DNA of 64,000 nt. Source: Bacillus salipaludis. Lineage in GTDB: Bacteria > Bacillota > Bacilli > Bacillales_B > DSM-18226. The position numbers were made by a program, and so were the translations under genes. The notes under the pieces were generated by a model. The model did not search any database. It saw only the letters and a program-made list of their open reading frames with translations, and was not told the DNA's origin. This document shows, one piece after another, positions 8,143-17,245 of the stretch. Numbering within the stretch: position 1 is the stretch's first letter; each line of letters starts with the position of its first letter. The DNA lies in the NCBI RefSeq assembly GCF_004358205.1, contig NZ_SMYO01000018.1, forward strand, positions 1 through 64,000, given 5' to 3'.

Positions 8143-8300
8143 CATAGTCACTTCCCCCACCAACGTACATTGTTCTTATCATTTACTTGAAACGAAAAAG
8201 CTCATTTGCAGTTTATAATAATAAGGAGGCACTAAATCAGCGCCTTCTTATTATAAACTGCCTTTATTTAGTAAGGTTCTCCGTATCATGTCTAATGGAA
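8143..8300 (+). repeat. Composite ~150-bp hairpin repeat, copy 1
   Basis: A leader (accaacgtacattgttctta) is followed by a long imperfect inverted repeat. The left arm GCAGTTTATAATAATAAGG (8208 on) pairs with a right arm ending TTATAAACTGC (8261). It closes with a fragment of the 46-bp palindrome family. Copy 2 is at 21653-21835 in the same orientation. Confidence 0.7.
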
Positions 8301-8339
8301 AAAATCGGCATAAAGACAAGTCGATTTCACTTCTTTAAA

Positions 8340-8387
8340 AAAATAAGCTACCCAATTGTGATTGTAAAACGCACAATTAAGGTAGCT
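8340..8387 (-). terminator. Intrinsic terminator of the GH25 gene
   Basis: On the minus strand AGCTACCTTAATTGTG pairs with CACAATTGGGTAGCT and is followed by tattttttt. It sits 18 bases past the lysozyme stop. Confidence 0.85.
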
Positions 8388-8404
8388 AAAACTTAGTAAA
8401 GAAT

Positions 8405-10474
8405 TCAATATGTTTTTAGGTATACGGAATTTGAATATCCACTATAAATTTTTTTCCCGTTTACTGTTCTATAGGCCCTGATTTTGAAGTAATACAGCTT
8501 GCCTTTTGATAGTTTAGTATTTGTATTACTAATAGTAGAACCCGATGTAAGAGTGGCTACTTTCGTATATACGCCTTTATAGGACGTCGCCCTGAAAAGT
8601 TCGTATCCGCTGGCTTCTGTCCCTTTTGTCCAAGTCAGTTTAATTGAAGTGCTGCTTGCTCTGGATGCCTTTAGTCCGGTTGGTGCCGCAAGGACTGGCG
8701 TACCACTTACAATGGTCGAATAGGAACTATAAACCTTCGTACCATTCACCACTCGGTATGCCCGAACCTTGTAATAATACGCTCGGTTCGTTACCAAACC
8801 ACTGTTCGTGTAAGAAGAAGTGGATGTAGCGAGATAACTGTATGTTCCCGTTTTCGTTGTAGCCCTGAAAATTTGATAGCCTTGTGCTCCGGAAACAGGC
8901 CCCCAGGTGACTTTTACTTTGCTGTAACCCGCTGAAGTGGCTTTCACCCCACCCGGTACTGCCGTATTTTTTGCATAGCGTGCAGATAGGACAACAGCAG
9001 ATTTAATCGGTGTTTGTAGATTGTATGGGACGGTATCTTTTGAACTTTTAAACCAGCCGACAAACGTATAACCTGTTCGAACTGGTGCTTTTACTGATAA
9101 AGGTTTTGCCCCATAATTAACCTTTTGAGAGCTAAGGACTCCGCCATCGTCGTTCTTAAAGATAACCTGATATTGGTTAATCTTATAAAGGGCAGTAATG
9201 GTTAAATCGGAAGTAGCATTGGTAAACTTCTGATTCCAGCCAGTAAAGGTATAGCCAGTCCGGCTTGGCTGTGCAGGTGCTGTAATCGGCATATTATATT
9301 TCACTTTTGAATCACTCAAAATAGATCCATTATAGTCTTTGAAAATAATTGTATAGACTTTAGGTTCGTAAACAGCCTTTACCGTAAGATCAGACGTTAT
9401 CTTGTTAAATGCTTGATCCCACTGTAAGAATGTATATCCATCCTTTGATGGAGTTTGAGGTGCATTGGCAGATGAACCATATGCGACCGTCTGAGTATCA
9501 AGGACCGTACCATTGGAATCCATGAACACGACTTTATAATGATTGATCTTATACTGGGCAGTTACCACTAGGTCCGATGTAACATTGCTGAAATCGATAT
9601 CCCAGCCTGTTAATGTATAACCCGTTCTCTCTGGATTTTCAGGAGGATTAGCCGCAGATCCATATCCAATCTGCTTAGTAGAAAGGACCGTACCGTCCGC
9701 ATCTTTAAAAACAACCGTATATGTCAAGTTACCCCTCAATGCATCGATTGACGTTGGACCATAATCTAAATCTACATTTCCCGATATTCCTGGGACTGTA
9801 TCTTGGTCGTACTGCCAAGCCGTCCATTCGGTCCACCCGCCAACTGCTGGCGGTTGAGTAACGCCATAGCGTGCAATCCAAAGGGGAAGATCTGAAAGCT
9901 TGCCACCAAAATCGTTGTACTGCTGTACAAACCATGCACCTGTGTAGACCATTACATGGCGATGCGTCAGTGATTTTACCGTATCGGTAAAGACTCTTGC
10001 CCAGCTGGCTATTTCATCGGAAGTTAGCGTTCCAGTAGAAGTAGGTTGTTCTAAATCAAGAACAGGCATGATCTCTCCAAAATCGCCCATTCCTCCATTC
10101 GTCATCACATTGACGAAATACTGCGCTTCTGCTTTTGCATCGTCAGGGCTATATGGCGCACTCGGACTTGCATAGTGGTAGGCACCAATAGGGAGCCCTG
10201 CTGCCCTTGCTCCCTGCACATTAGTCGAAAACATAGGGTCGGTATATGTTGTACCTTGTGAAGCCTTTGCATAGACGAAAGCTATACCTGAGTTTTTGAC
10301 CTGCTTCCAGTCAATAGTTCCTTGCCAATGCGATACATCAATCCCTTTTAAATTGGCGCTTGTCGCTGGCGGCATTACTCCAGACGCCAAAGCTGCAGAA
10401 TGGCTCGTTAGCAGAACGCTAATCAGCAGAACAACAAAAATAAACGAGCGCATCCACTTTGCTGCATGTTTCAT
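8405..10474 (-). CDS. Secreted GH25 lysozyme with InlB-type B-repeats and Fn3 domains
   Basis: A 689-residue exported protein. Residues 1-31 are a signal peptide (WMRSFIFVVLLISVLLTS core, ALA-S cleavage). Residues 43-240 are a GH25 muramidase with GIDVSHWQG (Asp46), FVYAKASQG, the catalytic PVLDLEQ and DLDYG. Four InlB B-repeats (Flg_new type, each ending GYT(x)GW...) follow at about 250-490, then two fibronectin-III-like repeats at about 500-590 and 597-689. The enzyme would cleave peptidoglycan outside the cell while the repeats bind wall or matrix. GGGAGAGAGACT precedes the ATG. No sorting signal is visible, so it is probably secreted or wall-associated. Confidence 0.9.
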   Translation of the reverse strand: MKHAAKWMRSFIFVVLLISVLLTSHSAALASGVMPPATSANLKGIDVSHWQGTIDWKQVKNSGIAFVYAKASQGTTYTDPMFSTNVQGARAAGLPIGAYHYASPSAPYSPDDAKAEAQYFVNVMTNGGMGDFGEIMPVLDLEQPTSTGTLTSDEIASWARVFTDTVKSLTHRHVMVYTGAWFVQQYNDFGGKLSDLPLWIARYGVTQPPAVGGWTEWTAWQYDQDTVPGISGNVDLDYGPTSIDALRGNLTYTVVFKDADGTVLSTKQIGYGSAANPPENPERTGYTLTGWDIDFSNVTSDLVVTAQYKINHYKVVFMDSNGTVLDTQTVAYGSSANAPQTPSKDGYTFLQWDQAFNKITSDLTVKAVYEPKVYTIIFKDYNGSILSDSKVKYNMPITAPAQPSRTGYTFTGWNQKFTNATSDLTITALYKINQYQVIFKNDDGGVLSSQKVNYGAKPLSVKAPVRTGYTFVGWFKSSKDTVPYNLQTPIKSAVVLSARYAKNTAVPGGVKATSAGYSKVKVTWGPVSGAQGYQIFRATTKTGTYSYLATSTSSYTNSGLVTNRAYYYKVRAYRVVNGTKVYSSYSTIVSGTPVLAAPTGLKASRASSTSIKLTWTKGTEASGYELFRATSYKGVYTKVATLTSGSTISNTNTKLSKGKLYYFKIRAYRTVNGKKIYSGYSNSVYLKTY

Positions 10475-10769
10475 AGTCTCTCTCCCTTAAATCTGATATA
10501 AAATTATGTATTCTAGCAATCTACTACCTTATGGGAAAACTACTAGTTTATAATTCTATCATACATAAGGGATAGCATATGAGTAAATGTTGAATAATTG
10601 GTAATAACCCACAACACAAGCCAATATTTGGGTATGATTTTGAAGAGAGGAAAAAGAGAAAATTGATTAAATTAGTTATCGTTTCAGTACCAAGATTTCA
10701 TAATAATTTTTTGTATTATTGCTAATTAAAAAGCTCATCTCGCCAAAATATATCCCTTGCTATGCTATC

Positions 10770-10925
10770 CTAATATCCGAAAATAGCTACATACTGATTT
10801 TGCAATACAAACCTATTATCTAACCATCCTAAGGTGTTCAAGACATATCCTCCGGTTACATCACCACGTGCAAACGAAACAATACTTGGCTGATTCATCG
10901 TTGTCCTAGAATAATCGTTATACAT
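10770..10925 (-). CDS. Small hypothetical protein, 51 aa
   Basis: This frame opens at ATG 10925 with AAGGAG (10932-10937) seven bases upstream and ends at TAG 10770. The peptide begins MYNDYSRTTMNQPSIVSFA and ends NQYVAIFGY. It is soluble and rich in Asn, Gly and Tyr, in the manner of small Bacillaceae spore or surface proteins. A perfect 20-bp palindrome lies directly upstream of the ribosome binding site. No family was recognised. Confidence 0.5.
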   Translation of the reverse strand: MYNDYSRTTMNQPSIVSFARGDVTGGYVLNTLGWLDNRFVLQNQYVAIFGY

Positions 10926-10937
10926 AACCTACTCCTT

Positions 10938-10957
10938 ATCATGGTGATCACCATGAT
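10938..10957. promoter_or_regulatory. Perfect 20-bp palindrome, operator-like
   Basis: ATCATGGTGATCACCATGAT is self-complementary over its full length. It is next to the ribosome binding site of the 51-aa gene, so it may be an operator or a 5' hairpin in its mRNA. Confidence 0.45.
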
Positions 10958-11135
10958 GATTTTCTGACGGTCTAAAAGAATTATTGCTCTTTATCTAATA
11001 AGTAATATCCATTCACCAGCATCATAAAATTTATAAGGCCAGCTGAATTTTCATGAAAATATTGCATAGCTCCCGCTCTCGAGGTTTTTGGAGGATTGAA
11101 TTTCGTTTATTATTCATCATAAAGGAGAGGAAAAG

Positions 11136-11627
11136 GTGAAAAAATTCAGTTCTTTCGCTGGTACCGTTACCATGATACAAGATTATTTAGTAAATTCAGA
11201 CGAGGAATTAAAAGGGTGTTTTAAGTTAATGTCCTTATTAAGAGGAGATGGTTCAATCGTAAATTTCGTTATTAGTCCAACAACCTATTTTTTGGATCGA
11301 GTTATGGTTTCAGTTGGAGATCATGTAACTGGTTTTTATGATGTCAATCTACCCGTCCTTTTAATTTATCCCCCACAATATCAGGCTCTCATCATCGTAA
11401 AAGATAACCCTTATCATAATGTAAAGGTTGATTATTTTGATAGTCATCTGGTAAGTAGTGATGCCCAGTTACAATTGAATATTTCTAATTATACGCCGAT
11501 ATTATTACAAAACGATCAACTCTTCACATTGAGTCCTGCAAACCGAAATTTACTCGTTGTATATGGTCCCACCACACTAAGCATTCCTGCCCAAACTACT
11601 CCCTTTAAAATCATTGTTTTATGCTAA
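11136..11627 (+). CDS. Hypothetical protein, 163 aa, beta-rich
   Basis: It starts with GTG at 11136, five bases after AAAGGAGAGG. No signal peptide is present despite the strand-rich character. The N-terminal 80 residues (FAGTVTMIQDYLV...GDHVTGFYDVNLPVLLIYPP) look like an OB-like or small beta-barrel module found in hypothetical proteins of Firmicutes, and the C-terminal half is a second beta-rich segment ending TTPFKIIVLC. No function could be assigned. It is monocistronic and lies downstream of a 200-base region without other genes. Confidence 0.7.
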   Translation: MKKFSSFAGTVTMIQDYLVNSDEELKGCFKLMSLLRGDGSIVNFVISPTTYFLDRVMVSVGDHVTGFYDVNLPVLLIYPPQYQALIIVKDNPYHNVKVDYFDSHLVSSDAQLQLNISNYTPILLQNDQLFTLSPANRNLLVVYGPTTLSIPAQTTPFKIIVLC

Positions 11628-11792
11628 TCATTTTAGAGGATATAAGGGCGTTATGGCCTCTTTGTTATTTACCGACTTTTCTCTCCTCGTAGAATAATCA
11701 TTCCAATTGTTTATTTATCCCTACAGACGATGACCAGTTTACACCTAAAGAGTCTGTACAAATTTTTAGCTTATTAGAATTCCTAAAAAAAG

Positions 11793-11828
11793 CCGATTCG
11801 AGAACAGATTTCGAATCGGTTTATTTAT
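11793..11828. terminator. Bidirectional intrinsic terminator
   Basis: CCGATTCGA (11793-11801) pairs with TCGAATCGG (11811-11819), flanked by aaaaaag on the left and tttattta on the right. It is the closest strong terminator downstream of the 163-aa gene. Confidence 0.7.
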
Positions 11829-11839
11829 CTTTAAAAAAA

Positions 11840-12200
11840 CCTCATTTACTTATAGTTAGGTTCATTTTGATTAATAATAGAGACGAAAACTCCCAAATAA
11901 TATAATTGATATTGGCCATCAGGTTTATAGATCCATATGACAACCTATACCACTTCAAAGTATTGTTGGAGTGGCCTTTTACTTTCCATATATATAGAAA
12001 GCTATGACTAAAACAATAATGTCTGGGAACAATTTAAACAGCTAAATCAAGCAACAAATTTCCAACTATGTCAGATCCATAAATCGGTATTTTATTTAAA
12101 CTAACCACTAGATTTTAGGATAAACTGATACTTTTAAATATACCAATTATTTGCTACTATTACTCCATAAAATACTCTAATTTAAAAAGGAACGATACAT
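11840..12200. other. Intergenic region with palindromic-repeat fragment
   Basis: 11840-11876 is a partial copy of the 46-bp palindrome family (cctcatttacttatagttag). A weaker hairpin, CCACTTCAAAG...GTTGGAGTGG (11951-11977), is followed by ccttttac. Beyond that only AT-rich sequence precedes the aminotransferase gene. No RNA gene was recognised. Confidence 0.5.
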
Positions 12201-13352
12201 ATGCGATTTAAACCAAACTATGCCCCAGGACCAACGGACGTACGTGAGAATGTACGCTTAGCGTTAGCTAAAAAAACAAATAACCCTGATTTTGATAAAG
12301 AATTCATCCACTATTACCATGAGGTGTGCCAAAAGATGGGCCAGGTCATGGGGACTACAAATGAAGTACTGCTGCTTGCCGGAGAAGGGATTCTAGCTTT
12401 AGAAGCTGCCTGTGCGAGCTTAACTGAACCTGGTGACCGTGTCCTAGTACTGGATAACGGGATATATGGTGAAGGTTTTCAATATTTTGTGAAAATGTAT
12501 GGAGGAGAACCTGTTGTCTTAAGTTTTGACTATCATAAAGACATACCTGCTGAAGAACTACGCAACTATTTAGAAAAAGATCATGACTTCAAATATGCAA
12601 CATTTGTTCATTGTGATACACCAACGTCCATGTTAAATGATGTTAGTCAACTCTCCCCCCTACTAAAAGAATATGGCATTCTAACAGTGGTTGATTCAGT
12701 AGCTGGTATGGTTGGTGAACCAATCGATGTCGACCAAAATCAAATCGATATTTGCTGCGGGGGTACTCAAAAGGCGATCTCAGCACCTGTTGGCTTAGCG
12801 ATCGTTTCCATTAGTGAAGACGCTAAAAAATCGATGAATAACCGTATAACACCAATTGCTTCTTATTATGCAAACCTACAAATTTTCGAGGGATATATTG
12901 AAAAAGGAACCTTACCTTATACGATGCCCGCTGGAAATATTGAAGCTTTAGATGTTGCCTTGGACAATATTTTAAATGAAGGACAAGTGGCGGTTTATGA
13001 CCGACATGCGAAAATTGCGAACGCAGTAAGGAAATCTGTTCAAGAATATGGACTATCCTTATTCTTAGAATTAGGAGCCTCCAATACGGTAACTGCCGTC
13101 ATCATTCCAGAAGAAATAGGCGCATTACGATTACAACAACACATCCAAGAAACATATAATTTATTCATTGCTACTTCTTTGGCGCAATATGAAGATGTTA
13201 TCTTGCGTATTGGTCATATGGGTGAAAATGGCTTCGTTGAAAAAGTTCTATCTGTATTAACAGTGATCGATCATGGCCTACGTGATTTAGGTTTCAAAGG
13301 AAAGGGTAATCTTGGACAACTATTCTTAGATGCCTATAGAGCAGAAAATTAA
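12201..13352 (+). CDS. Class V aminotransferase (alanine-glyoxylate / pyridoxamine-pyruvate type)
   Basis: A 383-residue PLP enzyme of fold type I. It opens with YAPGPTDVRENV, the family start motif. The PLP Asp lies in VVDSVAGM (Asp165) and the Schiff-base Lys191 in GGTQKAISAPVG. These enzymes transfer an amino group from alanine, serine or pyridoxamine to glyoxylate or pyruvate; the exact substrate is undetermined. It is monocistronic, preceded by AAAAAGGAACG and followed about 120 bp downstream by a strong terminator. The purine-catabolic branch elsewhere in the window makes glyoxylate, but linkage to this gene would be speculation. Confidence 0.85.
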   Translation: MRFKPNYAPGPTDVRENVRLALAKKTNNPDFDKEFIHYYHEVCQKMGQVMGTTNEVLLLAGEGILALEAACASLTEPGDRVLVLDNGIYGEGFQYFVKMYGGEPVVLSFDYHKDIPAEELRNYLEKDHDFKYATFVHCDTPTSMLNDVSQLSPLLKEYGILTVVDSVAGMVGEPIDVDQNQIDICCGGTQKAISAPVGLAIVSISEDAKKSMNNRITPIASYYANLQIFEGYIEKGTLPYTMPAGNIEALDVALDNILNEGQVAVYDRHAKIANAVRKSVQEYGLSLFLELGASNTVTAVIIPEEIGALRLQQHIQETYNLFIATSLAQYEDVILRIGHMGENGFVEKVLSVLTVIDHGLRDLGFKGKGNLGQLFLDAYRAEN

Positions 13353-13390
13353 GAAATCAATTAATACGATTAATACTTGAAACTACCGAA

Positions 13391-13436
13391 CCTCATATAC
13401 TTTTGATAGGGTTCACCTTAATTTATCTAAATGAGG
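13391..13436. repeat. ~46-bp palindromic repeat, good copy
   Basis: Starts cctcatatacttttgatagg and ends atttatctaaatgagg, with inverted ends. Confidence 0.65.
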
Positions 13437-13475
13437 TGTAAGCCCGTATTTAAATAGTGCAAATTAATAGAGTAG

Positions 13476-13513
13476 CACCTCCTGTTTGTATCAATTAAAG
13501 GAGGTGTTTTTCT
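13476..13513 (+). terminator. Intrinsic terminator of the aminotransferase gene
   Basis: CACCTCCT (13476-13483) pairs with AGGAGGTG (13499-13506), followed by tttttct. Confidence 0.8.
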
Positions 13514-13662
13514 ATGCTACAACAAAATAGACCATTGTCCCCCTCTGACGTAGGAATCTAAAAAATATTCCCTTCATAGTTGTTGGTAATCCCTCAATTG
13601 ACTACAAATAAATTATGCGAGAAAATATAAACCAAGAGATGATAGTAGAGAGGGGGATATCA

Positions 13663-14184
13663 TTGGAAGAACGTTCGCTTATTTTACTTGGATTGCTTAT
13701 GAGTCAAAGTCAACATGGATACCAAATCAATGAATTTATAGAGAGAAACTTAAGTGCAGTGACAGATATGAAAAAACCTACTGCCTATGCAACTTTAGAT
13801 AAACTCAGTCATAACGGATATATTGATATTCAGTTGGAGCAAGAAGGAAACAGACCGACCCGAAAAGTGTACTCCATTAATGAAAATGGCAAGAAATATT
13901 TTTACGAATTATTATTGCTGAATTTATCTTCAGCCGAAAGTGTGAATTATCAAGGAGATATTGGGTTAATGTTTATTGATTTTCTCCCTTTAGAAAAAAC
14001 AATACCTGCGTTGGAAGAACGGTTAAACAATAATAAGAAATTATTAGCACTCATCAAACAAACTCCATCCCACGGAGAAAGATCGGGAGTCAATCTTGCG
14101 GTAGAACACAAAATGGCAATGTTGGAAGCAGAGGTTGCCTTTCTTGAAAAGTCGATAAGAAAGCTTTCCCCTTATTTGAAATAA
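13663..14184 (+). CDS. PadR family transcriptional regulator
   Basis: About 173 residues. The N-terminal winged helix shows RSLILLGLLMSQSQHGYQI, then KPTAYATLDKLSHNGYID and a RPTRKVYSINENGKKYF wing. The C-terminal half is a helical dimerisation region as in longer PadR proteins. I choose the TTG at 13663, eight bases after AGAGGGGG; the upstream ATG at 13615 has no ribosome binding site and adds residues not typical of the family. It is followed by an ABC exporter whose promoter carries twin palindromes, so it is a candidate repressor of that exporter. Confidence 0.85.
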   Translation: MEERSLILLGLLMSQSQHGYQINEFIERNLSAVTDMKKPTAYATLDKLSHNGYIDIQLEQEGNRPTRKVYSINENGKKYFYELLLLNLSSAESVNYQGDIGLMFIDFLPLEKTIPALEERLNNNKKLLALIKQTPSHGERSGVNLAVEHKMAMLEAEVAFLEKSIRKLSPYLK

Positions 14185-14296
14185 TTCTCCCTCTATAGGT
14201 AGTGCTAAATTTAAGGAAACCTTGTTATGGGGTTTCCTTTTCCTATTTATGCATGATCAAATCCCCCATTACTTCCTTTTTGCCTTTCTGCCCTCA

Positions 14297-14364
14297 ATTA
14301 GTCACAGTTGACTAATCACCGACAAAATAATATAATACTATCAAATTAGTCATCTATGACTAAT
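14297..14364 (+). promoter_or_regulatory. Sigma-A promoter with two operator palindromes
   Basis: TTGACT (14308-14313), a 17-base spacer and TATAAT (14331-14336) form a near-consensus promoter. Two copies of ATTAGTCA-N4-TGACTAAT flank it, one over the -35 (14297-14316) and one just past the start point (14345-14364), 48 bp apart. Binding at either would block RNA polymerase. Confidence 0.85.
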
Positions 14365-14390
14365 CATAAATATTTAAAGGAGGACTTACA

Positions 14391-15512
14391 TTGTTTCTGG
14401 CTTTAAAAGAATTAAAACATGGCAAATTTCGTTTCCTTATGATTGGAACCATTACCGTCCTTATAGCTTGGCTAGTCTTTATTCTGTCAGGTTTGGGAAA
14501 CGGGCTTTCCACTCTGAGTGCTGCCACATTTAAAAACATGAAAGCAGATTACGTTACTTTTGAAGAAGGATCCAGATCCTCTATGAGCCGTTCACTATTA
14601 CCTGAATCATTAATGGATGAACTAGAAGAGCAAGATCATGTTTCTTCGGCAGCACCGATGGGGGCCACAATGGCTACCGTTTTAAAATCCACTCCTTCCA
14701 AAGATAGTGAAAAAGTAGATATTGCGATATTAGGTATCAATCCGGGGAGTTTTTTAGAACCAAAGGTGATTGAAGGAAATCCTCTTAATAATGATAAATT
14801 ATTAGGAGTTATCGCTAATGACACCTTAAACGACAAAGGCTTTAAAATTGGAGACACTATCTCCATTGAAGGGTCATTAGAGAAAATGGAGATTATCGGA
14901 TTTGTAGAAAATGAAACGTACAATCATTTACCTGCTATTTTTACCACACTAGATAAATGGCGCTCCATTCAATTTGCAGCACCTGGTTCTGATAATGGAA
15001 TTAAGAATCCAGTAAACGGTATTATGCTTCAAGGAGAAAATATTGATTCGCAGAAATTAAATAATCTTTACCATAACACTGAGACCGTTACAAAGGCTGC
15101 AGCGATTCAAGGAATGCCTGGTTACAAAGAGGAAAACGGTACAATTATGATGATGCTTGCCTTCCTTTTGGCAATCTCTGCTTTTGTACTAGCCGTCTTC
15201 TTTTATGTACTTACCTTGCAAAAATCCAATCAATTTGGCATTTTAAAAGCAATTGGCGCAAGTAATGGATTTTTAGGTAAAACCATTGTGTCACAAGTTT
15301 TTCTACTTTCACTTAGTAGTATTGTTGTTGGAATACTCTTAACCTATGGAACAGCACTCATTCTCCCAGAGGGAATGCCGTTTTCACTAGATATAAAGCT
15401 TGTCGTCATTTATGCTTTTTTATTGCTCGTAATATCAATTTTAAGTTCATTGATTTCTATCCGTAAAATTACAAAAATAGACCCACTTCAAGCCATTGGG
15501 AGGATTGAGTAA
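14391..15512 (+). CDS. ABC transporter permease (MacB/FtsX-type)
   Basis: A 373-residue membrane protein. It has one N-terminal helix (FLMIGTITVLIAWLVFILSG), a large extracytoplasmic domain at about 40-250, then three C-terminal helices (MMMLAFLLAISAFVLAVFFY and two more) with the FtsX signature QFGILKAIGASNGFLGK. The start is TTG at 14391 with AAAGGAGG upstream. Its stop overlaps the ATG of the ATPase gene by one base. The architecture matches type VII exporters such as HrtB, which remove hydrophobic compounds from the membrane. Heme is one possible substrate, but the operator does not match the HrtR site I know. Confidence 0.85.
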   Translation: MFLALKELKHGKFRFLMIGTITVLIAWLVFILSGLGNGLSTLSAATFKNMKADYVTFEEGSRSSMSRSLLPESLMDELEEQDHVSSAAPMGATMATVLKSTPSKDSEKVDIAILGINPGSFLEPKVIEGNPLNNDKLLGVIANDTLNDKGFKIGDTISIEGSLEKMEIIGFVENETYNHLPAIFTTLDKWRSIQFAAPGSDNGIKNPVNGIMLQGENIDSQKLNNLYHNTETVTKAAAIQGMPGYKEENGTIMMMLAFLLAISAFVLAVFFYVLTLQKSNQFGILKAIGASNGFLGKTIVSQVFLLSLSSIVVGILLTYGTALILPEGMPFSLDIKLVVIYAFLLLVISILSSLISIRKITKIDPLQAIGRIE

Positions 15513-16210
15513 TGTCTGGAATAATGTTTAATCATGTATCCAAGGTTTATCAGCAAGGGGGAAATCAAGTAGTTGCGCTTAGTGACGTTTCACTTTCCGT
15601 CGACCAAGGAGAATTTATTGCCGTCGTTGGTCCCTCAGGTTCAGGTAAAAGTACGTTTCTCTCTATTGCCGGGGCCTTACTGCAAGCCTCAGAGGGAGAG
15701 GTAATGCTTAATGGAATAGTATTAGGGGATTTAAAAGAGAAAGATTTATCAAAAGTGCGCCTTGAAGAAATAGGGTTTATATTACAAACTAGCAATCTAG
15801 TTCCCTATTTAAATGTTCTCGACCAATTACTTGTTGTTAGAAAGATGGCGGGTAAAATGACAAAAAGAGATAAAGAAACTGCCAAAGAGTTACTTCAACA
15901 TCTTGGACTAGAATCAAAAATAAAGAAATTCCCAGAACATTTATCCGGAGGAGAACGTCAACGAACGGCTATTGCTCGTGCATTGATGAATAATCCTTCG
16001 ATTATTTTGGCAGATGAACCAACAGCAAGTCTTGATACTCAAAGGGCCCATGAGGTTGTCCAACTTATTGCAAGGGAAGTAAAATCCAGAAAAAAAGCAG
16101 CGATTATGGTAACCCATGATGAACGAATGTTAGAATACTGTGACAAAGTATATAGAATGGAAGATGGTAAACTTAAGTCGGCTGATTATTATTTGGAAAA
16201 GGCAAAATGA
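15512..16210 (+). CDS. ABC transporter ATP-binding protein (LolD/MacB-type)
   Basis: A 232-residue ATPase. Walker A is GPSGSGKST (residues 40-48), the Q-loop is in FILQTSN, the signature is LSGGERQ (144-150), Walker B is IILADEP (164-170) and the switch His lies in VTHDERM. Its start codon overlaps the permease stop (TAATG), giving translational coupling and a 1:1 partner. It energises export of the substrate bound by the upstream permease. Confidence 0.92.
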   Translation: MSGIMFNHVSKVYQQGGNQVVALSDVSLSVDQGEFIAVVGPSGSGKSTFLSIAGALLQASEGEVMLNGIVLGDLKEKDLSKVRLEEIGFILQTSNLVPYLNVLDQLLVVRKMAGKMTKRDKETAKELLQHLGLESKIKKFPEHLSGGERQRTAIARALMNNPSIILADEPTASLDTQRAHEVVQLIAREVKSRKKAAIMVTHDERMLEYCDKVYRMEDGKLKSADYYLEKAK

Positions 16211-16247
16211 CAAAAAGAAGGAAAATGGAGCCCTAGACTAAAAAGGT

Positions 16248-16290
16248 AGGCTAAACAAGAATCTCATAAAAGATAAATCTTGTTTAGCCT
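16248..16290. terminator. Long hairpin after the ABC exporter
   Basis: AGGCTAAACAAGA pairs with TCTTGTTTAGCCT around a 17-base loop. The following tract atatttg is only mildly U-rich. The rest of the gap up to 16537 contains an end module of the dispersed repeat (tttcgtttaagtac, near 16399) and nothing else recognised. Confidence 0.6.
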
Positions 16291-16537
16291 ATATTTGTCG
16301 ACCTGGTTCATTTCAGCCGACTTTGCCTAGCTTCACACAATCTGACTACTACCATTATGTGCATGATGAGAATCAGATCTTTTTAACATATGCTCCCCTT
16401 TCGTTTAAGTACAAAATTCACATTCCTACCCTCTCTAACTTTCTAACAAAAACCTTTTCATAATATCTAAAAACTTTTTTGGGCTCGATACAGGGTATTT
16501 GTTAAGTACTACTCATTTTGATAAAAGCAATTCTTTG

Positions 16538-17032
16538 CTATAAAAAAGTTAAAAATCTATTATTCCAAAGATTCTCATGATGCTCAATGATTGTTTTAGC
16601 TCCTAAAAGTTCGCTGTTAAGGGTTGTCGTCAACCCTTTTTTCATAAATAATCTATATCCTAATCCATGAGCCATTCTAATCGTTGTATCTACACAATAT
16701 TCAGTTTGTGCACCACAAATTTCAAGTTTATTTATCTTTAATTTCTTTAGTTGTTCATTCAAATCAGTCTTATAAAATGAGTTTGCATGTGTTTTATTAA
16801 TATAGATATCTGTATCTTTAGCATTTAGTTCCGGAAATAGTTGCCATTCTGGAGAATTCAGAACCAAATCACTATCATTATGTTGAACAAAGATTATAGG
16901 ATTATTCTTTTCTCTAAATAAATGGATTCTTTGGTTAACACCATTTAATACATACGATAAGTTATAAAGTGGAATATTTTCAGGCTGTACACCGATTTGC
17001 AAGTCGATAATGATTAATGCTGTATTTTCCAT
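16538..17032 (-). CDS. Isochorismatase-like cysteine hydrolase
   Basis: About 164 residues. The catalytic triad of the family is visible: Asp in ALIIIDLQ near the start, Lys in YINKTHANSF and Cys in EICGAQTEYCVDTTIRMA. Members hydrolyse nicotinamide, carbamoyl or other amide-type substrates. The start is taken at 17032 (MENTALIII), because AGGAGAATAATAATT lies just upstream; the earlier ATG at 17065 has no ribosome binding site. The nearby FtsW-type gene is on the same strand but ends about 360 bp upstream, so the gene is probably transcribed alone. Confidence 0.82.
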   Translation of the reverse strand: MENTALIIIDLQIGVQPENIPLYNLSYVLNGVNQRIHLFREKNNPIIFVQHNDSDLVLNSPEWQLFPELNAKDTDIYINKTHANSFYKTDLNEQLKKLKINKLEICGAQTEYCVDTTIRMAHGLGYRLFMKKGLTTTLNSELLGAKTIIEHHENLWNNRFLTFL

Positions 17033-17138
17033 AATTATTATTCTCCTCATACCTTTTTTTAACAATTAATCTATTTAAGAATATCATAAGATTTTCCTTA
17101 TGTACTTTTCAAAGGAAAAAAATGCACTAAAATTGTGG

Positions 17139-17194
17139 CCAGTCCCCCACTGATGTAAAACTTTACTCCACCTGGGGACTGACCCCTTGAACAC
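17139..17194. repeat. Inverted repeat with CAGTCCCC / GGGGACTG ends, copy 1
   Basis: Ends are ccagtccccca and tggggactgaccccttgaac, with a 30-base middle. A second copy at 21566-21625 shares both ends and the ctactccac core, so it is a small mobile-type or structured repeat. Confidence 0.6.
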
Positions 17195-17245
17195 TGCGAA
17201 AAGCCCTTTTCAAAATCAGTCCATTTATATGGTAAAAATCCAGAA

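Noticed and set aside
14297..14364. HrtR heme operator
   Set aside because: The palindrome ATTAGTCA...TGACTAAT does not match the HrtR site I know (ATGACAC...GTGTCAT), so the exporter was not called hrtBA.
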